A stretch of 64,000 nt of DNA from Powellomyces hirtus (lineage: Eukaryota > Chytridiomycota > Chytridiomycetes > Spizellomycetales > Powellomycetaceae). The position numbers were made by a program, and so were the translations under genes. Of this stretch, positions 20,769 through 28,771 are shown piece by piece. The notes under the pieces were generated by a model. It saw only the letters and a program-made list of their open reading frames with translations, made no database searches and was not told where the DNA came from. How positions within the stretch are numbered: the stretch's first letter is position 1; each line of letters opens with the position of its first letter. The stretch spans positions 72,501 to 136,500 of the forward strand of contig JAHLKG010000030.1 in the NCBI GenBank assembly GCA_025526995.1, in the 5' to 3' direction.

Positions 20769-21040
20769 ATCCACGGTACTTTCTCACCAGACAAATATTT
20801 AAAACTATGGGAGATCCTTCAAATCCCATGTTTGTTGAACATCCACGGTACTTTCGCACCAGACAAATATTTAAAACTATGGGAGATCCTTCAAATCCCA
20901 TGTTTGTTGAACATCCACGGTACTTTCTCACCAGACAAATATTTAAAACTATGGGAGATCCTTCAAATCCCATGTTTGTTGAACATCCACGGTACTTTCT
21001 CACCAGACAAATATTTAAAACTATGGGAGATCCTTCAAAA
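20769..21040. repeat. 72-bp tandem repeats (3.8 copies)
   Basis: Copies start at 20769, 20841, 20913 and 20985, nearly identical. Each has a palindromic AAATATTT/TTTAAA core and a GGGAGATCCTTCAAATCCC inverted motif. The array fills the gap between the integrase start and the ATPase stop codon, which lies in the edge of the last copy. It may act as a multiplied promoter or replication element. Open frames through it follow from the 24-codon period. Confidence 0.9.
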
Positions 21041-21757
21041 GTAATCCATGAACCCCTTAAGAGGATCGCAGTACCTATACATCTCTTTTGCTGATGATGA
21101 TCTTGTATTGATGTACGCAAAGCTGAACCGTTCCTCTGTGACAGCGATCAAGTAGGCATAGACTTCTTTCTCAGTCTTGAATGCGCTGCTGAGCACTCGG
21201 GCAAGGACTTTCAGATCTTCCATGTTGTTGCGGAACACGATCCATTCTGTAGTACAACCCTTATGTTTCCTTGTGAGCTGTCCCGAAATCGACTGGATGG
21301 CTACTATTATGGACGTCCCAACATGTCTACTCTTGGTAAAGAGTTTGGACAGTTCTTTGTTCAGTTCTTTGGAGTTGGCGGAGTCACCACTGTCATCAAT
21401 GAACAACAGCAGGGTATCTTTCTGCCCTGACTTGGACCAAAGATCAGTCTGATCTGCCATGATCTCTGCTATCGAAGCGTTGGTTACCTCGTCAGTCACG
21501 AAGATGTTCTTGTGCTTGGTTGTTTTGACTAGCTGGGCGACTGACGCGTCGTAAGCAACAGTATCACTCATGAGGATGCAACGGGAGAAGACAGATGCAT
21601 ATACGTCGTCGATCAATCCCAAAACAAGAGCCGATTTGCCGCTCATACGAGGCGCACACACTGTCGTACAGAGCGGAGGAGATGCAATGTCAAGTGGAAC
21701 TCGGGAGTGACGAGTGTGCTTGATCACTGGGATCACAGGTTGTGGTTTGTAGCCCAT
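21035..21757 (-). CDS. A32-like genome-packaging ATPase (PLV1)
   Basis: 240 aa from ATG 21757, chosen because it aligns with the PLV2 start (GYKPQP/SYKPRP); an upstream in-frame ATG is at 21790. Walker A is APRMSGKSAL, Walker B is LLLFIDDSGD, followed by the sensor region TSIIVAIQSISGQL. It belongs to the FtsK-HerA/A32 family that pumps DNA into double-jelly-roll capsids. It is divergent from the penton-like gene with a 38-bp gap, the same arrangement as in PLV2. Confidence 0.9.
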   Translation of the reverse strand: MGYKPQPVIPVIKHTRHSRVPLDIASPPLCTTVCAPRMSGKSALVLGLIDDVYASVFSRCILMSDTVAYDASVAQLVKTTKHKNIFVTDEVTNASIAEIMADQTDLWSKSGQKDTLLLFIDDSGDSANSKELNKELSKLFTKSRHVGTSIIVAIQSISGQLTRKHKGCTTEWIVFRNNMEDLKVLARVLSSAFKTEKEVYAYLIAVTEERFSFAYINTRSSSAKEMYRYCDPLKGFMDYF

Positions 21758-21795
21758 CGATTCTTTTTCTACACTGGTTACCATAGACATAGGAA

Positions 21796-22521
21796 ATGTA
21801 TTCAGAGATCACATACTGTTCTTTAAAGCGCAAGTCGTACAGCATTCCGCCACGTGAAGTGGAAGCATTCAAGATCTTGGATGTCAGTTTCCTTCAAGAT
21901 ACAGACTTGATCAACTCCGGGGTGAATGATCAGATTGCGTTTGCCGAAGCCGGGAACTCCACCATCCTGAACGCGAGGATCTCCCCCGGGTCGTATACCG
22001 TGGCCAACTTTCCCCAAGCTGTCGGTGCAGCAATGACATCTGTTGGTTCTCAATCGTATGTGGCCACATATGATCCTATTCTAAAGCGGTTGACCATCTC
22101 TGCGCCAACCAAAGACTTCAAGATATTGGAAGGATCACGAGGAACAACAGCATATCAGCTTCTAGGCATGTCACGGTGGGCGGAGACGGGTCCTGGAAAG
22201 ACCTTTCTCATGAAGAACAAGATGAACTTGAGCGGAGCCTATCCACTGCTTCTTTGCTCCAACATCCAAGTACAGGGTGCTCGCTTCCTATCCGACTACA
22301 ATGACTCTGCCAGCTCCGTCCTCTGTTCCATCACACCTGATTCAAATGGCGATGTCATTACATGGACCAACAGTGGGGAATTCATGCTCGTGGGAGAGCC
22401 AGTGTCCAAGATTGAATTCTCGCTCATTGATAGCTATACAGGGAATGAGGTCTCACTGTCGTCCCCTCTCACGGTCCGCTTTGCGATCACGGATGACGTT
22501 TCTGATCTGGGCAATCGTTAA
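21796..22521 (+). CDS. Penton-like minor capsid protein (PLV1)
   Basis: 241 aa, exactly the PLV2 length. Predicted beta-rich. It starts MYSEITYCSLKRKSY and contains VEAFKILDVSFLQD and a C-terminal strand pair (KIEFSLIDSYTGNEVSLSSP, LTVRFAI) typical of single-jelly-roll penton proteins of Polinton-like viruses. Penton identity rests on size, the fold-like pattern and synteny with the capsid and ATPase genes. Confidence 0.75.
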   Translation: MYSEITYCSLKRKSYSIPPREVEAFKILDVSFLQDTDLINSGVNDQIAFAEAGNSTILNARISPGSYTVANFPQAVGAAMTSVGSQSYVATYDPILKRLTISAPTKDFKILEGSRGTTAYQLLGMSRWAETGPGKTFLMKNKMNLSGAYPLLLCSNIQVQGARFLSDYNDSASSVLCSITPDSNGDVITWTNSGEFMLVGEPVSKIEFSLIDSYTGNEVSLSSPLTVRFAITDDVSDLGNR

Positions 22522-22531
22522 CTCCGATTGG

Positions 22532-22539
22532 TTTTTTTT
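22532..22539 (+). promoter_or_regulatory. T8 tract upstream of the coiled-coil gene
   Basis: T8 then CTCTGTATATG, ending 15 bp before the ATG at 22555. Similar T8-T9 tracts precede four other structural genes. Confidence 0.45.
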
Positions 22540-22554
22540 CTCTGTATATGACAA

Positions 22555-23010
22555 ATGGCAGACAGCGAATCGGTTGCAGTAGAGCCTACAGAACTTGGAG
22601 TGGATACGGACCCAGTGGCGCCCTCTCCGGAACCATCGCAGGTGGCACCCTTGGGGAAAAAGCCTCGTACCGAAGGGCAGATCAAAGCGCAAAAGCTGGC
22701 CACGGCCAAAAGGGCTGAGAACCTGCGTCAGATGCAGGAAGAGCGAGCCTTGAGAGAAGCAGAGGCTGCAGAGATCACGAGACTCGAAGAGGCAAAGCGC
22801 ATCCTTCAGGAAGCAAAAGAGAAGAAGCAGCATGAAGCAGCACTCAGGAAGGCCAAACGCGTGGCAAAGCAGACAACTGATGCTGATGTACCAAGAGGGA
22901 AACGGGCAAAGCGTGGGAAAGACTGCCAAGTTGTCTTTGATGATCTGGCTCCTCAATTTGACCAGGCGCCATCAGAAGAAGACAATTACGGAGGGATCTT
23001 TGGTTACTGA
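22555..23010 (+). CDS. Coiled-coil virion/scaffold protein ending YGGIFG (PLV1)
   Basis: 151 aa: acidic N-terminus, a long charged helix from about 50 to 115 (KRAENLRQMQEERALREAE) and a conserved tail EEDNYGGIFGY. Orthologue of the frameshifted PLV2 gene at 54227-54716. Position between penton and major capsid genes suggests a scaffold, cement or core role; the invariant C-terminal peptide could be a docking motif. Confidence 0.7.
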   Translation: MADSESVAVEPTELGVDTDPVAPSPEPSQVAPLGKKPRTEGQIKAQKLATAKRAENLRQMQEERALREAEAAEITRLEEAKRILQEAKEKKQHEAALRKAKRVAKQTTDADVPRGKRAKRGKDCQVVFDDLAPQFDQAPSEEDNYGGIFGY

Positions 23011-23017
23011 GGGCATG

Positions 23018-23026
23018 TTTTTTTTT
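23018..23026 (+). promoter_or_regulatory. T9 tract upstream of the major capsid gene
   Basis: T9 followed by CATATGC, ending 25 bp before the ATG at 23052. Confidence 0.45.
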
Positions 23027-23051
23027 CATATGCACATCATAACCACACAAC

Positions 23052-24302
23052 ATGACAGAAGTAAGGATTCCTCAGAACTGGTTGTTCAACAGCAATACCT
23101 TTGCCCGAGGGTTCAGTGACCCAAGGGCAGAGGGTGTAGCAACATACAGTGTGATAGGCGCTGACACCTACAGCTCCAAAGCAGGAAGCAAGACGCTGAT
23201 CAAGATCACTTGCGACTCAAACAGTGTTTCCTTTGTTTTGCAGAAGCTGTTGCTGCAGATGGACATCAGTTTGTATAATGCCGATGGCTCGCCCGCTGCA
23301 CCTGGAGCTGCTCTCAAGAACACGTTTCTTGGGCTTGACGCTTTCATCAAAACACTGACAATCAAAGCTGGGGGGCAAACGGTCGAGCAGATAGATGACT
23401 GGCCTAGTTACTGCGCAACAACGTACAAGAACCTGCCACTGGGGCAAAAGAAGCTACTCTCGCAAATGACTGGATACGGCAACACTGGCGTCTTTTCTAC
23501 ATCATCAAGCGTGACATCCAATTGGCACCCCCTAATCGGCTTTTTTCATAGCTCCTCAGGCCAATATCTGTCCCCGTGGAGTTTGCCGAACCAAGCCATG
23601 GAGATCATCTTTACTCTGAACGATCCAAGCCAGATCTTTACTGCATCAGCAGTTGCAGAGTACAGGATCAGCAACATTACCTGTTTCATCCCGTATATTA
23701 CGCCGCCTCCAGAAATCGTGATCCAAGCTACGCGGGCGATTGCAAACGGTCAGAGTCTATACTATGACTACATGAGAACGCGTCAAACAGATGCGCCATG
23801 TTCAGGCGCAAGACGCAACACGTTCCTGTTCCATATGTCTGGCGTGAGATCTTTGGCAAACACAGAGTTCTTCTTCATTGATGACAATGTAACTGCGGAT
23901 CCAAGCAAAGACAAAGCATTGTCCTTCTCGTCACAGAATCTCAACCAGTTCTGGTATCAATTGGGTCCAGGTCTTACGATCCCCAACGGGACCCAAGGGT
24001 TTAAGCATTCTGCAACGAACCCCCAGGCCCTGCTGCTGAGCGCATTGAGCAACAACAACTTTGAGCAACTTGGCGATATGGACATGGACTTTTCCATCTT
24101 TGATCATCAGCAGTTCTCGATCCCATACTCGTTCCAATCAACCGACGAGGCAAACAACGCCGCTCTTTCCTTCCAAGGTAGCGATGGACTATTCAGAATC
24201 ATCACAGAACGCTCGTCGGCCCCTAGTCCAGTCGTGAAGATGGTGTTACAGTACCGTGAGAATGTCACCCTGTCGATCGGCCAGACAGTTGCAGTCATTT
24301 GA
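23052..24302 (+). CDS. Major capsid protein, double-jelly-roll type (PLV1)
   Basis: 416 aa, the same length as the PLV2 protein and clearly homologous (PQNWLFNSNTFARGFSD against PRNWIFASNTFSRSFSD). It shows the pattern of Polinton-like virus capsid proteins: a central SLPNQAMEIIFTLNDPSQIF..RISNITCFIPYITPPP strand block and a C-terminal VTLSIGQTV strand. Trimers would tile an icosahedral shell. It sits in the penton, coiled-coil, capsid gene row. The fold is inferred from pattern and context. Confidence 0.85.
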   Translation: MTEVRIPQNWLFNSNTFARGFSDPRAEGVATYSVIGADTYSSKAGSKTLIKITCDSNSVSFVLQKLLLQMDISLYNADGSPAAPGAALKNTFLGLDAFIKTLTIKAGGQTVEQIDDWPSYCATTYKNLPLGQKKLLSQMTGYGNTGVFSTSSSVTSNWHPLIGFFHSSSGQYLSPWSLPNQAMEIIFTLNDPSQIFTASAVAEYRISNITCFIPYITPPPEIVIQATRAIANGQSLYYDYMRTRQTDAPCSGARRNTFLFHMSGVRSLANTEFFFIDDNVTADPSKDKALSFSSQNLNQFWYQLGPGLTIPNGTQGFKHSATNPQALLLSALSNNNFEQLGDMDMDFSIFDHQQFSIPYSFQSTDEANNAALSFQGSDGLFRIITERSSAPSPVVKMVLQYRENVTLSIGQTVAVI

Positions 24303-24409
24303 GGTTGTTGTTATCGATAACAAGTGTTCTATATAAGGAATTGAAACGCGTTCAACTAACTCAAAACTTTCTTGTGCTAACTATATATAGTCACCTATCT
24401 ATAGTCATC

Positions 24410-25837
24410 ATGTCCACTGATCACATCAACATCAATATGAACTCGAGCCTCACCCACAACCTTCGCGAAATTTTCAAGTGTCTTGCTTCATACAAGCCGG
24501 GCGTCTACACTTATGATGCGAAGAAGAGGAGGTACCCCAACATTCGTGTCACCAAACTGCTTGAATGGGCGGATGCACAACTGCTCGGTAATCTTGAAGA
24601 TCTTCAGGGTACGCTGAAGAAGATTCACGCCGCCTGCCCTGATGATGCATCCGAGATCACTGTTCGAACACAGTATATGGGTTACATTCGCGCTTACTGG
24701 AACGACCTGATCGACAGAACCAATATTGAGATTCCTCTTGCAATCTTGCAACTATACGGCTTTCCAGACGTGGCAACAGCAAAAGCTTGTTCAAAGACAC
24801 TCAATCAGTTTTGCCGAGCTGTGGAGGATGATGCCGCTGTTCGTCGGGCAACCAACACGTTCTCCACAAAGGATCAAGCAGCGATCGGCAATCAGGAAAG
24901 ATCTGTGTACCTCGACGACATCAAGGCAAAGGTTCTTGAGGCCATGACTATGCTGGCAAACTCTATGAACACTACTCGGTTCGAATACGGCACCCATCTT
25001 GGCCTTCTTTCGCGCCTGTTTGACAAAGATCGCCGCTCAGCCGACTATGCCCTTCGGTACCAAGGCAGTACGTCCGAGCCACTCATACTGATAGACGAAC
25101 ATGGAGAGAGGGTATACCACTATTTCCCCCAATTGAAAGATCTCGTCGACGTGCACACGGAAGACATGGATAAGAACGTCATTCGATTCAAAATTGACTA
25201 CAAGAAACGATTCTCCTTGTCGCCGCTGAACAAGTCAGCTTCGGACGCCGGATTCTTTTACGTTGACTCGAAAGGGAAGCCCTTCACAAGGGATAACTGG
25301 TGTAAAATGCTTCGGAAGTGTGTACAACGGGTCTGCTCTGACAACAGTTTGAACCAGCCGACACTTGCTCTCCTTCGTCGATTGCAGATCACGGAAGAGG
25401 AACCACACAATATGTCCCAAATCGAGAGAGAGCAGTCAGCCCGGGCACATGGTCATTCGGCAGCAACCACCCTGACCTACAATCGTCATCGAGATGTGCG
25501 GCCGGGTGACAATGATTGCTGCTCTTCTTCTTCTGGATCGAGCACCTCCAGCAAGCGTGCAAAGACATACAGCAAAGCGGGCATTGTGCATAGCGCATCA
25601 CGATCTGACACAACTTCTGTCTCCAGTTTGTCATTTGAAGAAGATGCTACTCCGATGTCACTGGAATTGCAGGTGGCACAACTACGTGAGGAGGTGAAGA
25701 GGTTGCGGACTCATGTCCTGACGCCGGAGTACAACGAGGAGGACAATGAGACAAAGTCGCAGATCACGATTGAGGATGAAGAAGATGAGGTGGACGAGGA
25801 GTTGGAGTTGATTGAGGAGGAAGAGGAGGAACAATGA
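24410..25837 (+). CDS. Tyrosine-recombinase-like protein (PLV1)
   Basis: 475 aa from ATG 24410. Near residues 322-358 it has RRLQIT, then HGHS and a Tyr at the spacing of tyrosine recombinase boxes (Arg to His about 25, His to Tyr about 9-10). The PLV2 protein shows RRSQIT..HHS..Y at matching positions. The usual His three residues before the box II Arg is absent. The C-terminus is a Ser-rich linker, a predicted coiled coil (LELQVAQLREEVKRL) and a long acidic tail. It could act in replication or resolution of termini, as integration is explained by the DDE integrase. Function is inference. Confidence 0.55.
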   Translation: MSTDHININMNSSLTHNLREIFKCLASYKPGVYTYDAKKRRYPNIRVTKLLEWADAQLLGNLEDLQGTLKKIHAACPDDASEITVRTQYMGYIRAYWNDLIDRTNIEIPLAILQLYGFPDVATAKACSKTLNQFCRAVEDDAAVRRATNTFSTKDQAAIGNQERSVYLDDIKAKVLEAMTMLANSMNTTRFEYGTHLGLLSRLFDKDRRSADYALRYQGSTSEPLILIDEHGERVYHYFPQLKDLVDVHTEDMDKNVIRFKIDYKKRFSLSPLNKSASDAGFFYVDSKGKPFTRDNWCKMLRKCVQRVCSDNSLNQPTLALLRRLQITEEEPHNMSQIEREQSARAHGHSAATTLTYNRHRDVRPGDNDCCSSSSGSSTSSKRAKTYSKAGIVHSASRSDTTSVSSLSFEEDATPMSLELQVAQLREEVKRLRTHVLTPEYNEEDNETKSQITIEDEEDEVDEELELIEEEEEEQ

Positions 25838-26040
25838 GGAAGCTGGCATGCGCATAGTTGCGCATGTTTGCCAAATAGAATAAGTGTTGTTTGTAAAGTG
25901 TTCAGTGTTCAATAGACCCATTCAAGAGCAATTATGCATCTGTTGTCTCTGCTGGCGCTTGTAACTGATGAGCCCTCCAATGGAAATGGGCAGATGAGCC
26001 TGACAGGGCCATGATGCGATTTTGCGTGCAAATCGCTACA

Positions 26041-26180
26041 CTGGGACCTGATTGAGGCCTCTAATGAAATTGGGCAAATGCCCTAAATCAGGGTATGTAT
26101 ATATAACAATTCCTGATTTAGGGCATTTGCACAATCGCTGGATACGAGTGAGCAGAGTCCAAAAGCATCATTGCGAGGTT
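26041..26180 (+). repeat. Internal diverged copy of the TIR hairpin unit
   Basis: Hairpin 26074-26130 with arms GCAAATGCCCTAAATCAGG and its complement. Flanks match the TIR unit (GAGGCCTCTAATG.AATTGGGC and GCTGGATACGAGTGAGCAG). Several arm bases differ from the TIR version on both strands so pairing is kept. It lies in the gap 25838-26245, the only large gap in the central gene block. Candidate origin or packaging signal. Confidence 0.8.
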
Positions 26181-26207
26181 ATATGAGCCGGACATTGCAC
26201 GCACGTG

Positions 26208-26215
26208 TTTTTTTT
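26208..26215 (+). promoter_or_regulatory. T8 tract upstream of the 96-aa gene
   Basis: T8 followed by ATCTTGTATATAC, ending 30 bp before the ATG at 26246. Confidence 0.4.
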
Positions 26216-26245
26216 ATCTTGTATATACATACAGTTCACGATACC

Positions 26246-26536
26246 ATGACCCAACGAAGCAGGGAGTGTGTGACATGCATGGACATCACCCTTTCTGAAC
26301 AAGAAGCGCATGACATCCAGCTTGGACAAGAGGTGTTTCAAGGGATAATGGACAAGTTTGGAGCGGGCACTCTCACATATATGGGGCGGGGCGGACATGA
26401 GATAGTTGTGACCAACCCAAAGCAAGCGTATGCCATGGCTAATGCTATGTCGGAGAGGGCGGTGCGCAGAGCACATTCCCAGCAAAGCCACCTTGTTGAA
26501 TGTGAGATCCCTGGAGCAGAACGCAGCACTTACTAA
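26246..26536 (+). CDS. Unknown PLV1 protein, 96 aa, with QAY motif
   Basis: Starts MTQRSRECVTC; contains two Cys in ECVTC and F..G.LTYMGRGGHEIVVTNPKQAYAMA, similar to the 66-aa protein at 19157. Converges on the pVI-like gene, ending 10 bp from it. No family recognised. Confidence 0.5.
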   Translation: MTQRSRECVTCMDITLSEQEAHDIQLGQEVFQGIMDKFGAGTLTYMGRGGHEIVVTNPKQAYAMANAMSERAVRRAHSQQSHLVECEIPGAERSTY

Positions 26537-26546
26537 TATTTTTGGT

Positions 26547-26855
26547 TCAAGTCGAGCCTATGTTTGTTCCAACGCGATCAAGAAAGGTCTGACCAGACTC
26601 GTGGAGATCACTCAACTTCCGTACTCCCGAAGTGACATGCCCTGTACCCTTTGCCGCAAGGTTCTTAGCTTTGGCGTTGAACAGGTTGCCTGAGTCTGAT
26701 TGGACAGCATTATTCACCCCTTGAACCAAACGCCCTGCTGTGGTTGCATGCCGAACGGCAGTGGTGGCGAACCCACGCGCTCTGTTCAGTAACGATGGAG
26801 CGTTTGTGTATAGTTGCTTGGCCTTTGTTCGAAGACCGGTCAAGAAGCTTGGCAT
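26547..26855 (-). CDS. Small amphipathic virion protein, pVI-like (PLV1)
   Basis: 102 aa with an amphipathic basic N-terminal helix (LRTKAKQLYTNAPSLLNRAR) and a mixed helical body (NNAVQSDS, GVRKLSDLHESGQTF). It is orthologous to PLV2 56265-56564, which occupies the same place beside the large virion protein. Length and N-terminal helix recall membrane-active protein VI of adenoviruses and similar Polinton proteins; this is inference. Confidence 0.55.
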   Translation of the reverse strand: MPSFLTGLRTKAKQLYTNAPSLLNRARGFATTAVRHATTAGRLVQGVNNAVQSDSGNLFNAKAKNLAAKGTGHVTSGVRKLSDLHESGQTFLDRVGTNIGST

Positions 26856-26918
26856 ATTGGTTTGCTTTGTCTTACCAATACAAAATTTTTAATTGCACCA
26901 ATAGCAACAAGTATCACC

Positions 26919-28718
26919 ATGTCTGTACCATTCAGAGCTCATTATGCAGACGATGCGGGACTTCACTTGGCTCCTGCAATCGCAAACGTACAGGTACACC
27001 AAGAAGGCTTTGCTCTTGACTTCCAACCCTCACACCTAGACCGGTTTGGGCGACCGAGAGTCATTTCATCGTTTAGTCGGGTGACGCGCCTGCCAAACGA
27101 CAATGCAACGCGTAGTGCTCGTGCTCGTATTGACCAAGCTACCCGATCTCTCCCATCTTTGGACCCGCTGATCTTACACCCACCCAAAGTGACAACCAAA
27201 GCATACCGTGATGGAATGGAATATGTGCAAGCGGAGAGTGATTTCAGGCAGAAAGAGCAGTACCTTGATTCCATAACTCCCACTAGGCGATCAGGTTTGC
27301 AACAGAGTGTTGGTACAAGTAACTCCCTCAGCGGTTTGCCGATACCAGATCAAGGAGGGAATGTCTACCACTATAGTGACACAACGAGGGCTCAAACTGG
27401 CCTGGGCTTTGTTGCACCCTTTGACTCATCTACAGAGATCCCAATCGGGATGGCAACAAAAAATGAGAACTCACGCCACACCCAGCCTGTCATCATGATG
27501 AACCACAGAGAGATCCGAACAGACCAAGATGGCAAAACAAGTGCCAATTTGGCATCAGGGGTGGTATTTCAGCCTCCAGCACAGGTAAGCGCGGATGCTT
27601 TCATTCCTGAGATACCGCAGCTGTTCCCTGGTTCGTATCCCAATCCAAGCCCTCCGGTGGAAATGACGGATGCCGTTCCAGAGTATGATGTCGAGCAGGC
27701 TATGATGAGTGAATCATCCAGGCGTGGTTCAGCGCCCAAAGTTGTGGCATCTACTGCCAAGGATTCAAGCGATGTTGAGGCAATCCTGGCACATAATGCT
27801 GTATATGGGAATACAGTGACTGTTCCCGCCCGATCACCATTTGCAGCAACACGTCAAAAAGATGTGAAAAGCATCTCACTTCAGACTATTGGGCCACACA
27901 CTAGTGGTCGTTTAGTCCGTGGTGATCTTGGGATCGGACAAACTGCCACAGCGTTTGACCCAACTGCTCTTGCCATCCCTCTTTCAGTACACGTACCAAA
28001 AGCTGTAGCCACCATTGTTACCCATGACATGAGTGGTTTGAGGGCAACTACAGGAGGGACGCCATTACAGGCAACCAGTCTGCGCACGTCTGGTGTGAAG
28101 GGGCGGCTCAAACGGCCATTCTCTGGTGAGTCTGACAGGGAACGAAAAACCCGTAAGATGACAGTTCCAGGAGCCACAGGCGCCCTTGTGACTCAAGATT
28201 TGGGCATTTTGAACGAGGCCACGAGAGTGGATCCTCTGCAACCCATCAATGTCCAAACTAGTAGCTCAAAGGGAAAACTCAAACGTTCTCAGTTGGAAGA
28301 TGGGGGGCCGAGAGTCACGAAGAAACGCAAGGTTGAAGCACTTCCAACCATTCCAGCTGCTCCGATTCCAAGAACCATCACAGCCAGCTCTCGTAGCGCA
28401 CGCAGAGCTCCCCGTGCCACTCGAGTCCTGAATGTACAAGACAACCCTACAGCAGGACGAGCCGTTCCACCGCCTGCTCCGATTGTTCCGGTGCCTCCGC
28501 CGGTAGTCCGAGCACCAGCCTTGCGACCATTAGCAAAGTTGCGTCGAGATGACCCTGACTTTGGCATTGCATCCACCATTCCTCAAACACCATACGTAGA
28601 GCCTCAACTGAGAACACGACTACGTAAAGGTCAAGCGCCGCTTACATATCCCAATCGGGAGAGTGCACTCTATGTGCAAACTGGAGAAGATCTTCAGAAG
28701 CGACGACGCAAGAAGTAA
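26919..28718 (+). CDS. Large minor virion protein (PLV1)
   Basis: 599 aa from ATG 26919. The conserved core TTKAYRDGMEYVQAESDFR and QYLDSITPTRR is matched in PLV2, followed by SGLPIPD and a TAQTG-like block (TRAQTGLGF). The C-terminal half is basic, Pro-rich and repetitive (KGRLKRPF, KGKLKRSQ, VTKKRKV). It lies between the pVI-like and fibre genes as in PLV2. Likely a capsid-interior or vertex protein that contacts DNA through its basic half. No named family recognised. Confidence 0.65.
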   Translation: MSVPFRAHYADDAGLHLAPAIANVQVHQEGFALDFQPSHLDRFGRPRVISSFSRVTRLPNDNATRSARARIDQATRSLPSLDPLILHPPKVTTKAYRDGMEYVQAESDFRQKEQYLDSITPTRRSGLQQSVGTSNSLSGLPIPDQGGNVYHYSDTTRAQTGLGFVAPFDSSTEIPIGMATKNENSRHTQPVIMMNHREIRTDQDGKTSANLASGVVFQPPAQVSADAFIPEIPQLFPGSYPNPSPPVEMTDAVPEYDVEQAMMSESSRRGSAPKVVASTAKDSSDVEAILAHNAVYGNTVTVPARSPFAATRQKDVKSISLQTIGPHTSGRLVRGDLGIGQTATAFDPTALAIPLSVHVPKAVATIVTHDMSGLRATTGGTPLQATSLRTSGVKGRLKRPFSGESDRERKTRKMTVPGATGALVTQDLGILNEATRVDPLQPINVQTSSSKGKLKRSQLEDGGPRVTKKRKVEALPTIPAAPIPRTITASSRSARRAPRATRVLNVQDNPTAGRAVPPPAPIVPVPPPVVRAPALRPLAKLRRDDPDFGIASTIPQTPYVEPQLRTRLRKGQAPLTYPNRESALYVQTGEDLQKRRRKK

Positions 28719-28771
28719 ATGGAATATCTTTTCTGCACATAGACATATACAGAACGTGTCCTTTGCAGTCG

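Noticed and set aside
20747..21120. Open frames of about 115 codons over the 72-bp repeats
   Set aside because: The repeat length is a multiple of three, which keeps any frame open on both strands.
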